DNA of 64,000 nucleotides from Marisa cornuarietis (Eukaryota > Mollusca > Gastropoda > Architaenioglossa > Ampullariidae). A model generated the notes under the pieces. That model ran no database searches. It saw nothing but the letters and a program-made list of their open reading frames with translations, and was not told the origin of the DNA. Of the stretch, positions 11,824-25,200 are shown piece after piece (the stretch's first letter is position 1; each line of letters opens with the position of its first letter). Both the position numbers and the translations under genes were made by a program. The stretch is from NCBI GenBank assembly GCA_004794655.1, contig SMMW01000627.1, positions 3,049,501-3,113,500 on the forward strand, read 5' to 3'.

Positions 11824-11939
11824 GTAAGTACACACGCACTTTACGACAATTTGTAAGTACACACGCACTTTACGACAATTTGTGAGTACACACGCACTTT
11901 ACAACAATTTGTGAGTACACACGCACTTTTACCAATAAG
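11824..11939 (+). repeat. Four-copy 29-bp tandem repeat duplicating the splice donor
   Basis: Starting at the first intron base, a 29-bp unit (GTAAGTACACACGCACTTTA plus nine bases) repeats at 11824, 11853, 11882 and 11911. Each copy begins with a donor-like GTAAGTA or GTGAGTA. The fourth copy is degenerate after about 20 bases. Use of the second donor would add 29 nt and shift the frame. Use of the third or fourth would include an in-frame TAA at 11854-11856. Only the first donor keeps the frame into the 41267 exon. Confidence 0.93.
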
Positions 11940-14900
11940 ACTGCAAAACAGCACACACGAATATATACTTTGGTAAGAAACACACACACACACACACACA
12001 CGCACACACACTTGTGAGAACTCGCTTTCACATACAGGCTTGAAAGGTTGCATGTAAGTACACAGTTGTCATAGACGTGTAAGCACACCTGGCCTTGTCT
12101 TTCGACCTGATGGCTTGCGCTAAAACAATGAAAGTTTGTTTTTATTTTCTATTTTGTGTGTGGGGTTTTTTCTTGTCTTTATCTTTTTATGTTTGCTTGC
12201 ATTGTGACTATCTTCTTCCCTTTGTTATCGGTGACAGGTGTGAGCCTGCCAAAGTAAAGAAGTTGTCATTTCTGTGTCTCTCTCTCTCTCTCTTCACCCT
12301 TTCCTCCCCCACCTGCCACACACACACACACACACTCGCCTTCCCGTCCCACCAATAGCACTGAGCTGATTTCACCCTTGTCACCCAGTGGCTTGCAGAG
12401 TGGCTAGTCTAACAGACAGGTCACAGGTGAAGGATAACACTAAGCCAACGTCGTCACTAACATCCATCCCGTCTTTTTTTTTCTCCCCCCCCCAAACTCT
12501 CTCTCTCAATCTCACCCCCACCAAACAATTTTTTATTTGGTTGCCATGAAATGAAAGTGCCACTCAAAGCTAACAGCAGTCGGGTTGATGTGTGCACTCA
12601 CCTGTCTGTTACACCCGTGTAGATAAAAGCCCACCCACCCCGCACACTGATGTCTCATTATAACCTGCACGTGGGAAATATTTCGTGCACTTTCTTCCTT
12701 CTTCACTCTTCTTCCCTCACTCTCCTTTCTTCTCCAGGCCACAGTCAACACTCCACAATTACAATTTCATTAATGAACAAGTTTTGTAGCACCTCTCGCG
12801 CATGACTAAGCTTGACGACCCCAGAGTGATTAGAAACATTAACAACAACCGACCCACAGCCCAACATAATTCCCCCAACCACCACCTCTCCCGCAAAACG
12901 AAAAGACAGGTTGACAATTTTGATAAAGGCTATAGCTGTTGCTATGATAAGGGGGGGGGGCTCACTCTGACGTGTCGTGCATCTCACCACCACCACCACC
13001 ACCACCACCAGCGCCGACAACCTTTGACCTCGCGCGCCTCAGTTTCGCGAAGGACGAAATAAAGAGAGTAGCCACAGACAGGTCGATCTCGCTGTGACAC
13101 GGGTGTTATTAACGGTTATTGTGATCAACACGTGCCGAGATGAGGTCAGGGTAGAGGTGGTGGTGGGCTGGCGGAGGTGATGGGCTGGCGGAGGTGACAC
13201 GAGAACGAACGGCAGGAAGGTAGATGCTTGAGAGCACGTGCAGATGATGGAATACGTAGGTGACCTGTAGAGACACCTGACTCTCAGTTGCTTGGACATC
13301 CAAAATACATAAAAATAGTTTCGTTGATGTCAGCCTGTTAACTGTCTACAAACACTTTTTGCATATATGCTAGAACTGTGAGTGGTTGATGCATTGTAAA
13401 GACTTTCAGCACTATAAGCGACGTGTGTTATGTCAAAAGCAATAATAATAACATAGCAACTTTTTTCATTTTTATATGGGAGGAGGGTGAACTAGTACAT
13501 CAAGAATTACAACGATAAAGTTTACCCTTTTCTTCCAGCAGGTGAATGTGTTGAAATTAATGTCTGGTAGTAATTCCTTTCTATCCTTTACCTTACTTAT
13601 TTTTCAAAACCGGATTTTACCCCTCACTCCTCTTTACATTTTTAGTATCATTAGGTCTTAAATAGACCAAAATCAGAACATTTACCACAGCCGAAATCGA
13701 ACCTTGGTCTCATATCCTGTTCATTGCATGTAGACCAAACCCTAAGCAACAGAAAATGGAGTTTTTTTTAAATTATAAAATTCCTATTCTGGAAAAATCA
13801 CAGGAGAGAAAGAAGAAAAAAACCCATCCTCTTCACTGACAACTTCCAATAGCTGATCTGACAAAACAGTTCGGCGCGATGCGCGTGAGACAAACATTTG
13901 TACCGAACTTTAAACGTGTTCGGCTGTCATTATCCATACCCGTTTACCCTCCCGTTGCCATGGCGCTGCTTACGTGAACAAAGCAGGCTATTACGGATCA
14001 ATCAGAAATCGCGGCCGCGCCTTTGCCAGCATCCCGCAGCAACAGCGACGAAGGGTCCGCAGAGAAATCCCAGCGAAAAGATTGGCCCCAACTGATGATG
14101 CAGGGCGATAAACCCTCGTTCCCTCGCATGGTGTGTTGGTGTTGTGTATCTAGAATCCACCAGGCAAGAAGATGGCTCCACAGAGACACGGAGATACGCG
14201 ATCTTTTGTTTTGCCTTTGTCGACGATCTGTAGATTGCATGCCCATGTTCTGCTGTTCTGATGTTTTCAGATGGGGGGGAGGCAGATTTCCTCCCATCCT
14301 TCTCAACTCACCCCCTTCCATTACTTTCCGACCTGTTTTCGGTCTCTCTCTCTCTCTCTTCCATTGGACTGCGAAAGCAATATACCATACTTCTGTTTAC
14401 TTGCTGGAAGTGTGCCCAAGATTTTTAAGTGTCGGAGCTATGGCGGTGAAAGACAAGGCAAAATGGTCCTTTACTCAAAGATGTTTTGGAAACATTTGTT
14501 GAGTGTTGTAAAGTATTTGTCGAAAGATGTTTAAGATTTAAAGTTTCTGAAATTGTTCTCCGCCATCTGTCGACTCAGTATGAAAGAATATAAAATAATC
14601 TATTTAAGTAAATAACATTTTAATGTGTTGAAGATAATATTTGCAGATATCAGTTTTTCGCTAGCTCATCCCCACCTTCCCTGCACTCGAAAAGAAAAAC
14701 TGAACTCGAATCGTCTGCTTATCAGATGTGTCGTAGAAAATCTGTAAGAAATACTTGCTTACCTTTGACATTGTACCCTACAATGACTAAAAAAGTTATT
14801 TATTAACGATTCTGTGCGTATTTGAAAAACAATTCTGTTCAGTCTGAATCCAACCCACTGATTTACCTGCTTTAAAAAAACTATAATAAATCTATCAGAT

Positions 14901-17900
14901 TTGCTTTTGGAGAGGGAAAACAAAACATAAATTATATCGTAAAAATATCAGAGAAACTAGCTGAGTAGGGCAATAACCAAATAATTTGATAAATGACTAT
15001 GATAATATCTGCAAGATATAACACAAGCTCTCTATTCAGCAAGCTACTTGCCAGCAGGTAAGTGCCGTCAGCGAGCAGGTTAATTAAGCTACACGCGTGC
15101 TACAGATGTCAGTCACTAATGAGATAGGGAAGATCCTGTTTACCAAACCCCCAGCGTCAGTCAGGTCTGAGTAGGGAGGGGGAGGAGGAGGAGGAGGATA
15201 ATGCTGATTTATTTCTGAAACCTGAAAGGTCTGGGACCTTGAACGTTCTTGAGTGCGCGCGACGGCAAGGTGCTAACATCGCCGACACCAGTCGTCTGCC
15301 CAGCGAGCGCGACATCACTCATCGTGTTGGAGTGGTGTTGCCATTTGCTTCATGCCTACCCCCCCCCCTTTTGCTCGTGCTTGCCTCCCTGACATTTAGA
15401 GCGCGCGGGGCTGAGGATGATGTGTACGGTGGTTCATAAGTCGATGCTGGGGGGAAACGTCTACCCGTGCACGAGACTCATTGGCAGGTAACTGTTATCC
15501 GCAACGCTCAAGATGTAGTTTTATTGTATGTTGAACTGCAGGCAGACGAGTCACGTGTGTCTCCATTTCAGCTCCTTGCTCCTTGCAGTCAGTAACTGGG
15601 CCGTGAAACATTTTCATTCTCTTCTTCCCCCCTCCCCCCGTTCTTTGCAAACGGGATCGACCATAATTTCCGACATATGGAGACACTGGGATTTGTGCTG
15701 AAATGTTATTTATGGAAAACAGTTTTTATTCCCTTCAATCCCCGGCTGGTGCTAGGTTAGTGAGAGGTTCTAAAATTCTTTTTCTTGGGATTTTTTGCTT
15801 TTGCTTTTTTTAAAACTTGTTTTTGGTGACATTGTCCGACAGATAAAAACCAGGACTGAATTTCATGTCGTCTGACAACCTATTAACAAGCCTGTCCCGT
15901 CCATTGCTCTGTTCTACAGCGTGTATACCCGTCCTGCACCCACAACTAGTGGGGTCTTTAGAGTCTGTATGTCTGTGACGGACGCAGTCGCCACTGTACA
16001 ACAGGATACATGCGATGAAACGTGAATGAGTTGAAGGGTTTGGACCATGCGACAGAGATTTATTTTTCGAGCTTCGCCAAGTTACTGTCTTGAAAACTTG
16101 CAGTAACTTGCAATCGTAGGAAAAACATTCCTTGAAAATGCACATCCCGGTGGAGGACGCGAGAAAGAATTAACGACTGGGTGTCGCCAGCAATTAACGG
16201 TAACTGAGGAACTGCTCGTCATGTTTCGGCGCATGCGCAGTACGCTTGGCGCTGAGCTGATCTCACCGGCTCTCTGCAGCAACGTGTTGAGATCAGGAAC
16301 AACAACCGGTAAAAGATCAGTTGATTATCTCCACCTGTGCTACATCTAATATCAAGCAGCAAGCGCAGATGACGATGTGGCTTTTTTCAAACTTTTTTTA
16401 ATGACCTCTTTCATCAGATTCTCTGAACCAGAGAGCGCGGAAATTAGGCAGGCAGTGTTGGCATGATTTGCCAAGAGATGGTGCCAGATTGGCTCCCTTA
16501 CCCTTGTTACTCACCCACCCCCAAAAAAATGTAAATAAAAGCTTAAGGTGTGCGATCCAGAATTAGCCAACAGATTTACGATCTACTTTTGTCTTGTGTG
16601 CTATTTCCTCGGAGCTGATTGCCGAGGCAAGTCTCGGAGTAAATCCTCGTTAGCCAAAGTCCCATAACTCCAAAGTCGAGACGCTTCTTGCCTTGATCAC
16701 GTGATCGTTTCCCGGCTTCATTTTAGAAAACAATTTTTTTTTAAAATCTACCACATCTACCCTATTCTTTGTGTTCTTTTTCATGTGATGATAATAGAGA
16801 CTGCCACAAAGAAGAAATTTCCCTCATCAGTGCCGTAGTTTTGTCCTCTAGCTTCTCCCTTCTCCTTAAAAACCTGTCTTGACCAGAAAAATATGGACAA
16901 GCCTTTGACCACGTTTTGCAAAGTTTTTATATAAACGTCATGTAAAAAACTATTACCTGACTTAACCATCGTGAGATGACATTTTTTCAGGTTAAGAACA
17001 GGACTCAGAGCCCTACATTTTGTTTTGATCCTGATTAATTTTGTGTTCATTCTTTTTTTTTCTTTATTTCCTCTCTGCCCACCTTTACGCCCATTAAAAA
17101 GCCTGCGTTGTGCGGCTGCAAAAATGTGCGATTTATACCCCGTTGTTATGTGGTACATAAATTTCCCTCGTGACTCACACCCAGAGATTGATCATTTGCT
17201 GCTGTTCTAAAACCCTCAAGCTTGTTATGACAGTTATTTAGTGCCTCCGAATGGCCTGGAATTTCCGCCAAACAAGCCCCTGCAGTCTTATTTTGGGTCA
17301 GCCATAAACAAGTTGTTGGCCCCTACCTGCTGGGTGCCAACCGTATCGGAGAAGTTCTGACTTTTTAATACCTAGCGAAACAAACGACTGATGAGGCGAG
17401 GAGGTCGATAGTCAGGTCGTGTCACGTGATTAAGGCACGTTGCGGATTCCTGCTCGCGCATTCTGATGCGTGTGGCAAAGTTCTTTCGTAATCGAACGGC
17501 TAGGTTTCAAAACAGCACGGCTGGGCCTGCTGGGCCTGCCTGGGCCCTCGGTGGATTGAGATATCTGCGGGGCGGTGTTTCTGAAAGCAGGAGGAAGCTC
17601 ACGAGTCACTTGCGAGCGTGCCTCTGCCATGTCTTCCTGACTTTCGTACCTGATGGTGGGTTGCATGAAACAGTAGTGTTTCTTTTTCCACACATTAAAG
17701 TGCCCGTCTATGCCATTCTCCCTTTTCAAAATATTTCTGTCCTTCTCAAACTGGCAGTAAATGTGTAGGAAATGCAAGCGAGGGTGTATTTACAAGGGAG
17801 TTCTTCAAAGTAACACTGAAGATAGGGACTCTGAAGGAACCCATCTTTGAAGCGTTCTAGTTTTTTGAAAGGTAGTAATTAAGTTTAAGTGAGTGTAAAA

Positions 17901-19194
17901 CAGTTTGGTCGTTGCCTCAAACTTTTCTGTTTCTTTGGTAACTGCATGACAATATCAGGGGGTATTATATAATCTGTTCAAGTCATCGTACATCTTAATC
18001 ATTTAGCCCTCCAGTATCCAAAACCTGCAGCTAAAATCCTTACCAGGGGGAAATTTATGTGCTAGAGATCATCATCGTCATCATCATCGTCGTCATTGTT
18101 ATTGTCATCATCATGTGAGGCTTTTCTTACTAGAATCTCTCGTTGGTTAAGTCTACTCGTTCTTTCATTCAAAGAAAGTAAGAAGGTATGTCCTCAGTGG
18201 CAGACAAATCTGTAATTAAGAGATAGATATCTAGATGTTTCTGGACTAAGTGTAGGTGGAAGATTTTTATCAAGAAAACATCGACAGAAATAAAGGAAAG
18301 ATAAACTTCTAGATAATCTTGCGACTCCGGTCATGTAAGGGAGTGGTGCAAGTTATCGACATCACAAACACGACCAGGCGACCACGTGACATTTGGAGAC
18401 AGGCCTACATGTTGCTTATGTCTCCATCGCACCTGCCTGTCTGATTGTCTGTCAAATATTTAATACGCCAGCACTTCCGGTGCAGCTCCATTTACGACCC
18501 AACCTCTCCTGATCAATGTGCCACGACCATCATCGTAGCGCATAGAAACTCTACTTCTGGACACACCTCCCCCGCACCACCATCACCAGCCCCACCACCA
18601 CTGCACAGAATATTACGCCCACAAATTGCAGCCAGCGGCGTTGTCGTTGCAGAACCTTGACGAGCAGCAGACGTCAGGTAGACGATATCGAACGTCACGG
18701 ACCTCGTGTCTTCTAGCCGTTCAATTCTCTTAGTTTCTACAGTTTGGTATTCTTTAACGAGTAGGTTTCCGGGGATGGATGGATGAGAACCTCGCTCGAT
18801 ACTTTGGATCCATTTATTGGATGATCTTAGGTTAGTCCGTATTAACTGCTGTTCCAAAATAAGAGATGTTATTCTAGTTTGCGAAGGTGACCTGGTACGT
18901 CTCACCCAATCAGAATCAAGAGAAAACTGCACAAAAGTCTTCTTTTCCTTTGCATTAGTATCGACATGCCATTCGTCATCAAAGAGATTCCAAGGATATT
19001 TTGTTTTCGATCATTTTTTTCTTTTTATGCTTTCCCTGAATCTCTTTTTCTTTTTTTTCATGGATCTTTTTATCATATCTTTTAGCCACGTTTTAATATT
19101 CTCGTTGCATTCATTTGCTCTCTCTCTCTTTCTTTCTTTCCCCTGTTGTTAGTCTGGTGTAACGAGAGACGCACGTAATCCAATCAAAAGGATC
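11940..19194 (+). other. Giant intron, 5' part, no gene recognised
   Basis: This intronic stretch holds a (CA)n at 11980-12010, TC/AC repeats at 12277-12334, a CAC-trinucleotide run at 12985-13010, and a SINE-like copy near 13.7 kb. It also has a GTTGCCATGG half X-box near 13954, a GC-richer islet at 15240-15420, an NRF1-like palindrome at 16229-16239 and an ATC-type run at 18064-18116. I see no internal exon with good splice sites and a recognisable peptide. Confidence 0.55.
13683..13760 (-). mobile_element. Probable tRNA-derived SINE head
   Basis: On the minus strand the sequence reads like a tRNA-derived head. A degenerate A-box region starts with GCTTAGGGTTTGGTC, followed by an ATGCA-type middle and a B box GGTTCGATTTC at about 13690-13700. 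The downstream body on that strand is not recognisable. Confidence 0.45.
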
Positions 19195-19510
19195 TTTTGA
19201 GTAGTAAAAGGCCGAACCTGGTAGAAGACCGCGGAGGCGAATCAATTACAAGTCCATTGGTCGGGGCGGCTTCATGACGTTTCTGTCACATCCAATCGTT
19301 ACCGCGTCCCGCTGGCCAATTATAGCGACGCCCCCGAACTGTTTTCTAAGCTCCAGCAAGAGGATCGGAAAAGGAAGTCAAGCCGACGACTGATCGTGGC
19401 TTGTATGTTTGACTACGAAAAATCGCTTCGCTCCAGTCGTTGGCAAGGATTGCTGTTTTCTCTGGTTTCAGAGTGAGGCTGGAACAGTGACGTGGGAGTA
19501 GTGTTATTTG
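19195..19510 (+). promoter_or_regulatory. Intronic CCAAT/GC-box/CRE cluster
   Basis: Within 65 bp there are an inverted CCAAT box (ATTGG, 19256-19260), a GC box (GGGGCGG, 19263-19269), a CRE half-site (TGACGT, 19275-19280) and two forward CCAAT boxes (19292-19296, 19316-19320). The segment is GC-richer than its flanks. It could be an internal promoter or enhancer. No clear first exon with a donor follows. Confidence 0.35.
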
Positions 19511-20708
19511 CCTTCCTCACCTCCACCTCACACCCACACACACACACACACACACATAACACCATCTGACGATCTGTATGGACCTTGTGCACGAGTTTTC
19601 TTTAGGAGAATGTGTCCCGGGTGCTCATTTCGTTCCGTTGGTGTACCTCCCCGCCATTTTAGTTACCGCGGCAATCGTTCTAAACTTATCTGTCCGTTTG
19701 TGTTGAATATGCGAAAATCTCAGTTTAAGCGATACATAGAGACTGCGCTATGTTTTAAGGAAGTTAACCGGGTACTGGATGATTATTCTTAGATTGCGCT
19801 GTTTATTGAAAATTATGAAGTTCTCTTCTCTTTTTTTTTTGGTTGTGTAGCGTTGTCTAAAGGTAGACAATATCTGTACTGCCTTTTATTGCTAGAAACT
19901 ATCTTGTTCTTCACACATTTCACACCAAAGAATATAATTGTGAGTATTTTTAATTGCAGTTAATAAACACAATTAAATAGAGTAGGGGAAATTGTGCACC
20001 TTGGTGTCGCGGGAAAGCCAGAAATATAAGAATACCTTTTAAGGTAATGAAACATTTCATATCATCTAATTTCTGAAATAGGTCACTTTTAAAAAATCTG
20101 CGAATCCTTTCAATAATTTCAATAATTCATAAATCCCTTATCAGCATTCACCACTACTTCTACTTTTATCTTACAAAGAGTGAACTACAGCATAGGTGAA
20201 GGAAGAAAATAACAATAATTTAAAACTTTGCTTTGGTCAAATTCTGTTAAGATAGAGACGAGAAACGTAAATTTTTAACACGTTTTAAACGGTATCTTTT
20301 TCACCAGCATCATCAGGCTCATCTTCTTCATCATCATCATGATTATTACCAGTAGTAATAACATTGTCAAATCAGTTTAATAACGTTCACAATTCTTTTT
20401 TCCCGTTTTGCGTCATCTGTTTTACCCTCGTTGTCACACACGTCGTCATCAGAATCTTTTTCATCCTGAGCAGCAGCAGTAAAGGTCACGAAAATCCCTT
20501 CATAAGCATGTCGCTATTTATAGCTGCCCTGGGTAACATCTGTCATCACAATTCATTCCTGCTCTTTCCGTGGGTCACGACCTTCGACACTTCATGCTAA
20601 TTAAGGGATCACTCTCAGAATCAGTGCTATCGTGGCTCTCCTGTCAAACTGATATTGCAGTCACCTTTGGCACTTGAAAAATGACAAAACAGCCACAGGT
20701 ACGAATGA

Positions 20709-20717
20709 TGTGTGTGT

Positions 20718-20754
<37 letters not shown>
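20709..20754. repeat. (TG)n microsatellite with one interruption
   Basis: A TG run broken once by TC near 20721. Confidence 0.95.
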
Positions 20755-20757
<3 letters not shown>

Positions 20758-21340
20758 TGGAAAACTAAGGGTTGATATATTGATTACAATATGTGTGTAG
20801 CACGTGAAAGGCACGCGCAAACGATGAATGACAAGCGTAGGATCAATCATCAAGTGCTTGACTGGCGTTCTATACATCCTACACCCACACCTGTTCACCC
20901 TTACCTGTTCATTTAGCAACCTGAGTATAACAGGGACCAGAATTTTTTTTAATAGAAATGGAGCAGTGAAAAAGGACAGAGAGAGAGTATAAATAGAAAG
21001 AGGCAAGAGTATAAATGTCTTAAGGCACAAATGAGACCTGAACGTGGTTATTTTGGAAGCTGTTGTGTGAGTATCTTTCACATGACTATCGATTTTTCTG
21101 ACATCAATGGAATTTGGTTTGTTTTTCTTGCCCTCTGCTGTCGTCTTGATACGCTTGTAGCCGATGTCTATATATGGTAATGGTGGCTCGTGGGCTTTCT
21201 CTGTCCTTACAACTACGCTTCGTCGGTGGTGTGGGAGGAAGATAGATAACTCTGTCTACATGTGAGGGTTGTCTGTCCTTACTGCTGATGTCACATGGGT
21301 ATTTTCAGGGCGTGACGTCATCAGCAAAGGTTACATGAAT

Positions 21341-21343
<3 letters not shown>

Positions 21344-21393
<50 letters not shown>
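21344..21393. repeat. (CA)n microsatellite
   Basis: About 25 uninterrupted CA repeats, immediately 3' of a CRE palindrome at 21313. Confidence 0.97.
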
Positions 21394-21396
<3 letters not shown>

Positions 21397-21938
21397 CATG
21401 CAGTCAGTGATCTTTCAGGATGGTCATTGATCACCTCTTTCGACAATACCTACTTTTGGAATCACTGTTCGTGAGTTCCTGCAGTCTATTTTTAGACCAC
21501 AACAAGTCACGAACACGTTGCCTGAGGTGTGACGCAGTAGTCAAGGAAACCGATGCAGAAGAAAGCTAAGATGTTCATGTCTTAGCAGACACACCCAAGA
21601 TCATTGATTATTAATTCAAAACATAGAAACAAAAAATATCCCTTGTGCACGATGCGAATATTATCCGGGGATTTGTGTTTTTGACACATTGACATGAATT
21701 TTCTTTTCTGATTTTGCCGAAGAATTTAATAGCTTGTGCGTGACTTACAACGTCACAGAAACAAAAGATAAGAAGGGATGGAGAGGCAGACATTACTAAG
21801 CGTGACAGTGTTGCCTTATTTCAAATGTTATTTCCATGTATAGCCTTTTAATGCGAACAGTGAGACCATTCCTTATCGTACATTTCATGAGCCATCAAAC
21901 ATTACTGACTCATTCTGACATTTAACTTTTAATCAAAA

Positions 21939-22285
21939 CACACACACACACATGTACGCACAGACATAAATGCATATGCATACATGCACACGCACACGCA
22001 CACACGCACACACATGTAAGCATGTATGCGAACAGACACACAGAGACACATGCATACCTACACTCATGCATACTCACATGCAAGCATATACGCGCACAGA
22101 CACACATAGACACACGTGCATTCACGCACACATACATGCATGCATACACACCTACTCTCAAGCACACACACACACACACACATGCAAGCATGTGCGTGCA
22201 CAAACACACGGACACACGTGCATTCATGCACACATACATGCTTACATACACACCTACTCTTATGCACGCGCACACACATACACAC
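21939..22285 (+). repeat. CA-rich minisatellite with about 104-bp higher-order units
   Basis: Degenerate CA/CATGCA sequence. A unit starting CATGCAAGCAT at 22077 and 22181 recurs with a 104-bp offset and stays similar for about 85 bp, ending in CACACCTACTCT. A shorter third relative starts at 22013. Long Thr/His/Met frames on both strands are repeat translations. Confidence 0.9.
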
Positions 22286-25200
22286 AAGAAGCATCACACT
22301 CACTCACTCACTCACCCACTCAAGCCCACCTGTCTCTCGCCCACTCTTTGTCGGCTTTCGTCAGAGTCAGATCTGTCAGCACCAGTAAGCTGCACGTTTA
22401 GTCGTTTCCACGTCTGCCAACGATCAACCCTTGTTTCAAATCAGTTGCGCAGCAGATGCACACACCCTGTTTACGCCTGGGCTCAGCAGGAGGGATACAA
22501 ACTGTTATTTTTTTAAGCCCTAGTAATTTTTGTTTCAAAGGAAGGCGAGAGGCATCTGGAAATCTTTACATCGTGGAAACATGTTTTATCAATATTTTGA
22601 CATCTCTGATTCTGCCGGAGTTTAACAACATCTCACAGACATATTGGCCAACTCCAAGTTTGTACATTTCATTTTTCTGTAACTGGCGCCTGAAAGTGGA
22701 AATTCTATAAAGACCACAACCTGCCTTCAGCTTACACCTGACATCAATGTATATTTTACTGTGATAAACTTGAAAGAATTTTTTTACACTTTTTTAAGCT
22801 TAAAAGAACACTTTTCCCTTTGATAAGCTTAAAAAGTTTTTGGCTTTGATAAACTTGAAAGAAGTGAAACCGTTTTACTGTAGATAGCTTAATTCGCATA
22901 CAGGCATCCACAATAAATGTGCAAAAAAATTAAAGTATGAAAAAATTCTCGACAGAGTTCGAAAAGGGCAAAACTACAATGGCAGGATATTCAAAGTATT
23001 GAGACAATATCGCCTTAAGAGTAGCAATATGACGGCTAGTTGGCTTCAAGCAGACTCAGCCAGGGTCTATCCATTAGTTCAGGTTCAGTGCTTCTTCTCA
23101 CAGCCGCATCAAAAGCACAGAGGAGCTTCCCTAAGTCTTGCTTTCCTTCCCCATCCCCCTAAACACTGGCTTATGTAAGTATGCCAACAGCGTGCCAGCC
23201 AGTTCATCGCGGACAGACGAAAAGTGGCCGACTCTGACCCTCCCTCAAAAAAAGGAAGAGCTGGTGGAATCAACAACAACTTTTTCCTCTTTCTTCGGCC
23301 TCTCCTGCTGCCAGATTTGTTTCCTGTTAGTTGCAGTCTTAGCGCCTCTGCTATTAGTGTCGGTAATGAGTGAAAATTGCTGGTTCCAGATTGATGGAGG
23401 ATGGGTTGAGTCCTTTTATTACAGAGTACACAGTGGTCTTTTATTTTTATTATAGTGAATGGAAACTACCTCCATCAGCACTTCGTGTTCTTATAAGGGT
23501 TGCCTTGATGAGAAAAAGAAAATAAGGTTCGCAGCTGTGATGGAGATAATCTGACGATAAGTAAATGCACAATGGTGGAATCAAGATTTTCTGTTCTAGA
23601 ACAGTTTCGGGGAGTTATAGCCTGGGATTTTATAACTCTCTTCTTCGTGTGTACATAAGTATTTATAGTTTCATCATTGACAGAAAAGCCAGAGTAAACT
23701 GTTATATCGCCCGATGGTTGAAATTTGAACAAGAAGCATCACAGATACGCCACATTGTACTCAGGGATATGGAAATAGATGGTCTTGTCTGCGACAGCAT
23801 CTCAACAGGATCCCATCGATTATATATCATCTCTTCTGTCTTCCACTTTCACCAAGCTTGCAGCATCTTTTGTTTAGCCGTTCTGGAGGCTCTCAAAGGA
23901 AACACGCCTGCCGACAGGTCCAGGGTACCGTTGTTGCTTCATGTCATACATTGATGTGGTCCTAGGGGTTGAACTCTGCTGAATTGTACGGCCGGGGTTT
24001 ATGTAGACAGGAGCCCCTCGTGCAAACCAATCCGCGTGAGAATGGCAGAGTGAGTGACGAACAGGAGAAGCACGTCAGTTGCTGCCATACCCTGGGAAAG
24101 GAGGTGATAAGAGGAGTGGAGAGAGAGAAGGTAGGAGAGGCAACGGGGGGGGGGGAGTGTAGGAGAGAGTGATATTCTCTCGAGATATCAAAGACAACGA
24201 TGTTAGCGGTCATATCCATCTGTCGACCAGTTAGATTCTCATCGATATTTCTCGACTTTACCACATTGCAGCAACTAGAAGCCACCAAACCCCTGACATT
24301 AAAATTCCACGTTTTATTTGGCAGTAGCTCTGACCTTTTCACCCGCCTTGCCCTCCTGCTGACGATAATTTTTCTTTCGCGACCATATTATTCTTCCATC
24401 TCCTTGTTTTTCTCTCGCATGAAGAAAGCCTGCTTCCGTTATCAACTGGCTGGCATAAGCTTAATTTTCTCTTTTCATTCTGAAGTTTCTCTTTTTATTT
24501 TCATTTCATTAATCATCTGCTTGAAACAAAATTATCTGTGCTCGCTTTCTTCTGTATGTGTGTGAGAGAAAGAGACACAAAGACACGCAAAGCTCTTCTC
24601 TACACCACCCCACCCCCACCCCTTATCATGCTTTACACAACAGACGAAAACAAAGGAAAGAACTTTCAGAGACAGCAACCAACAATGCATATATTCCACA
24701 AGTATGCGTCGGAAGGTGGGTGGGGGTGAATAGTGCATGTGGGCGGGGAGGGCGATGAAGTTATTTCTATGCAAATGAACTCGGAGGACCAAAGACAGGC
24801 AGGAGAATCATAAATCGTAGAAGATGGGTGCTTCCCTAGAAAGGCTGTTGCTACCCTCCGCATGCAGAGCAACAACTTGGCTTTATCTTGAATTGTGGGT
24901 AATTTTCATGCAAATGTGCGTGATCAGGCCTGACAGGGCGTGTTCGTCAAGTCCAGACAGGGGGCGCTCGAACTCGGTGACGTCACAATGGCACGACTTC
25001 CGTCGCTGACAGAAAATAATGTTAGTGGCAGATGTTTTCCAAAATAAATATTTCGATCGGCGATTTCTATTTTTGTCGCCTGCATCTGCTGACTTTACCC
25101 CGGTATATAGAAATATTAATGTTCCTTGCTCTTCTTTTCATCCTAAAGTGTTTTGATGACCTTTTCCGAGACACGTTGACAAGTCGATTATTCGAAAAAC

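Noticed and set aside
11278..11868. 196-codon minus-strand frame opposite the coding exon, and the 225-codon frame at 11046-11723
   Set aside because: Both are shadows of the GC-rich coding exon. The 11299 frame has the membrane segment, a proper ATG after an in-frame stop, and a phase-consistent donor.
17510..17560. GGGCCTGCTGGGCCTGCC run as a possible collagen exon
   Set aside because: Gly does not hold every third position beyond two triplets, and splice sites are lacking.
21939..22516. His/Thr-rich and Cys/Val-rich frames on both strands
   Set aside because: They are translations of the CA-rich minisatellite.
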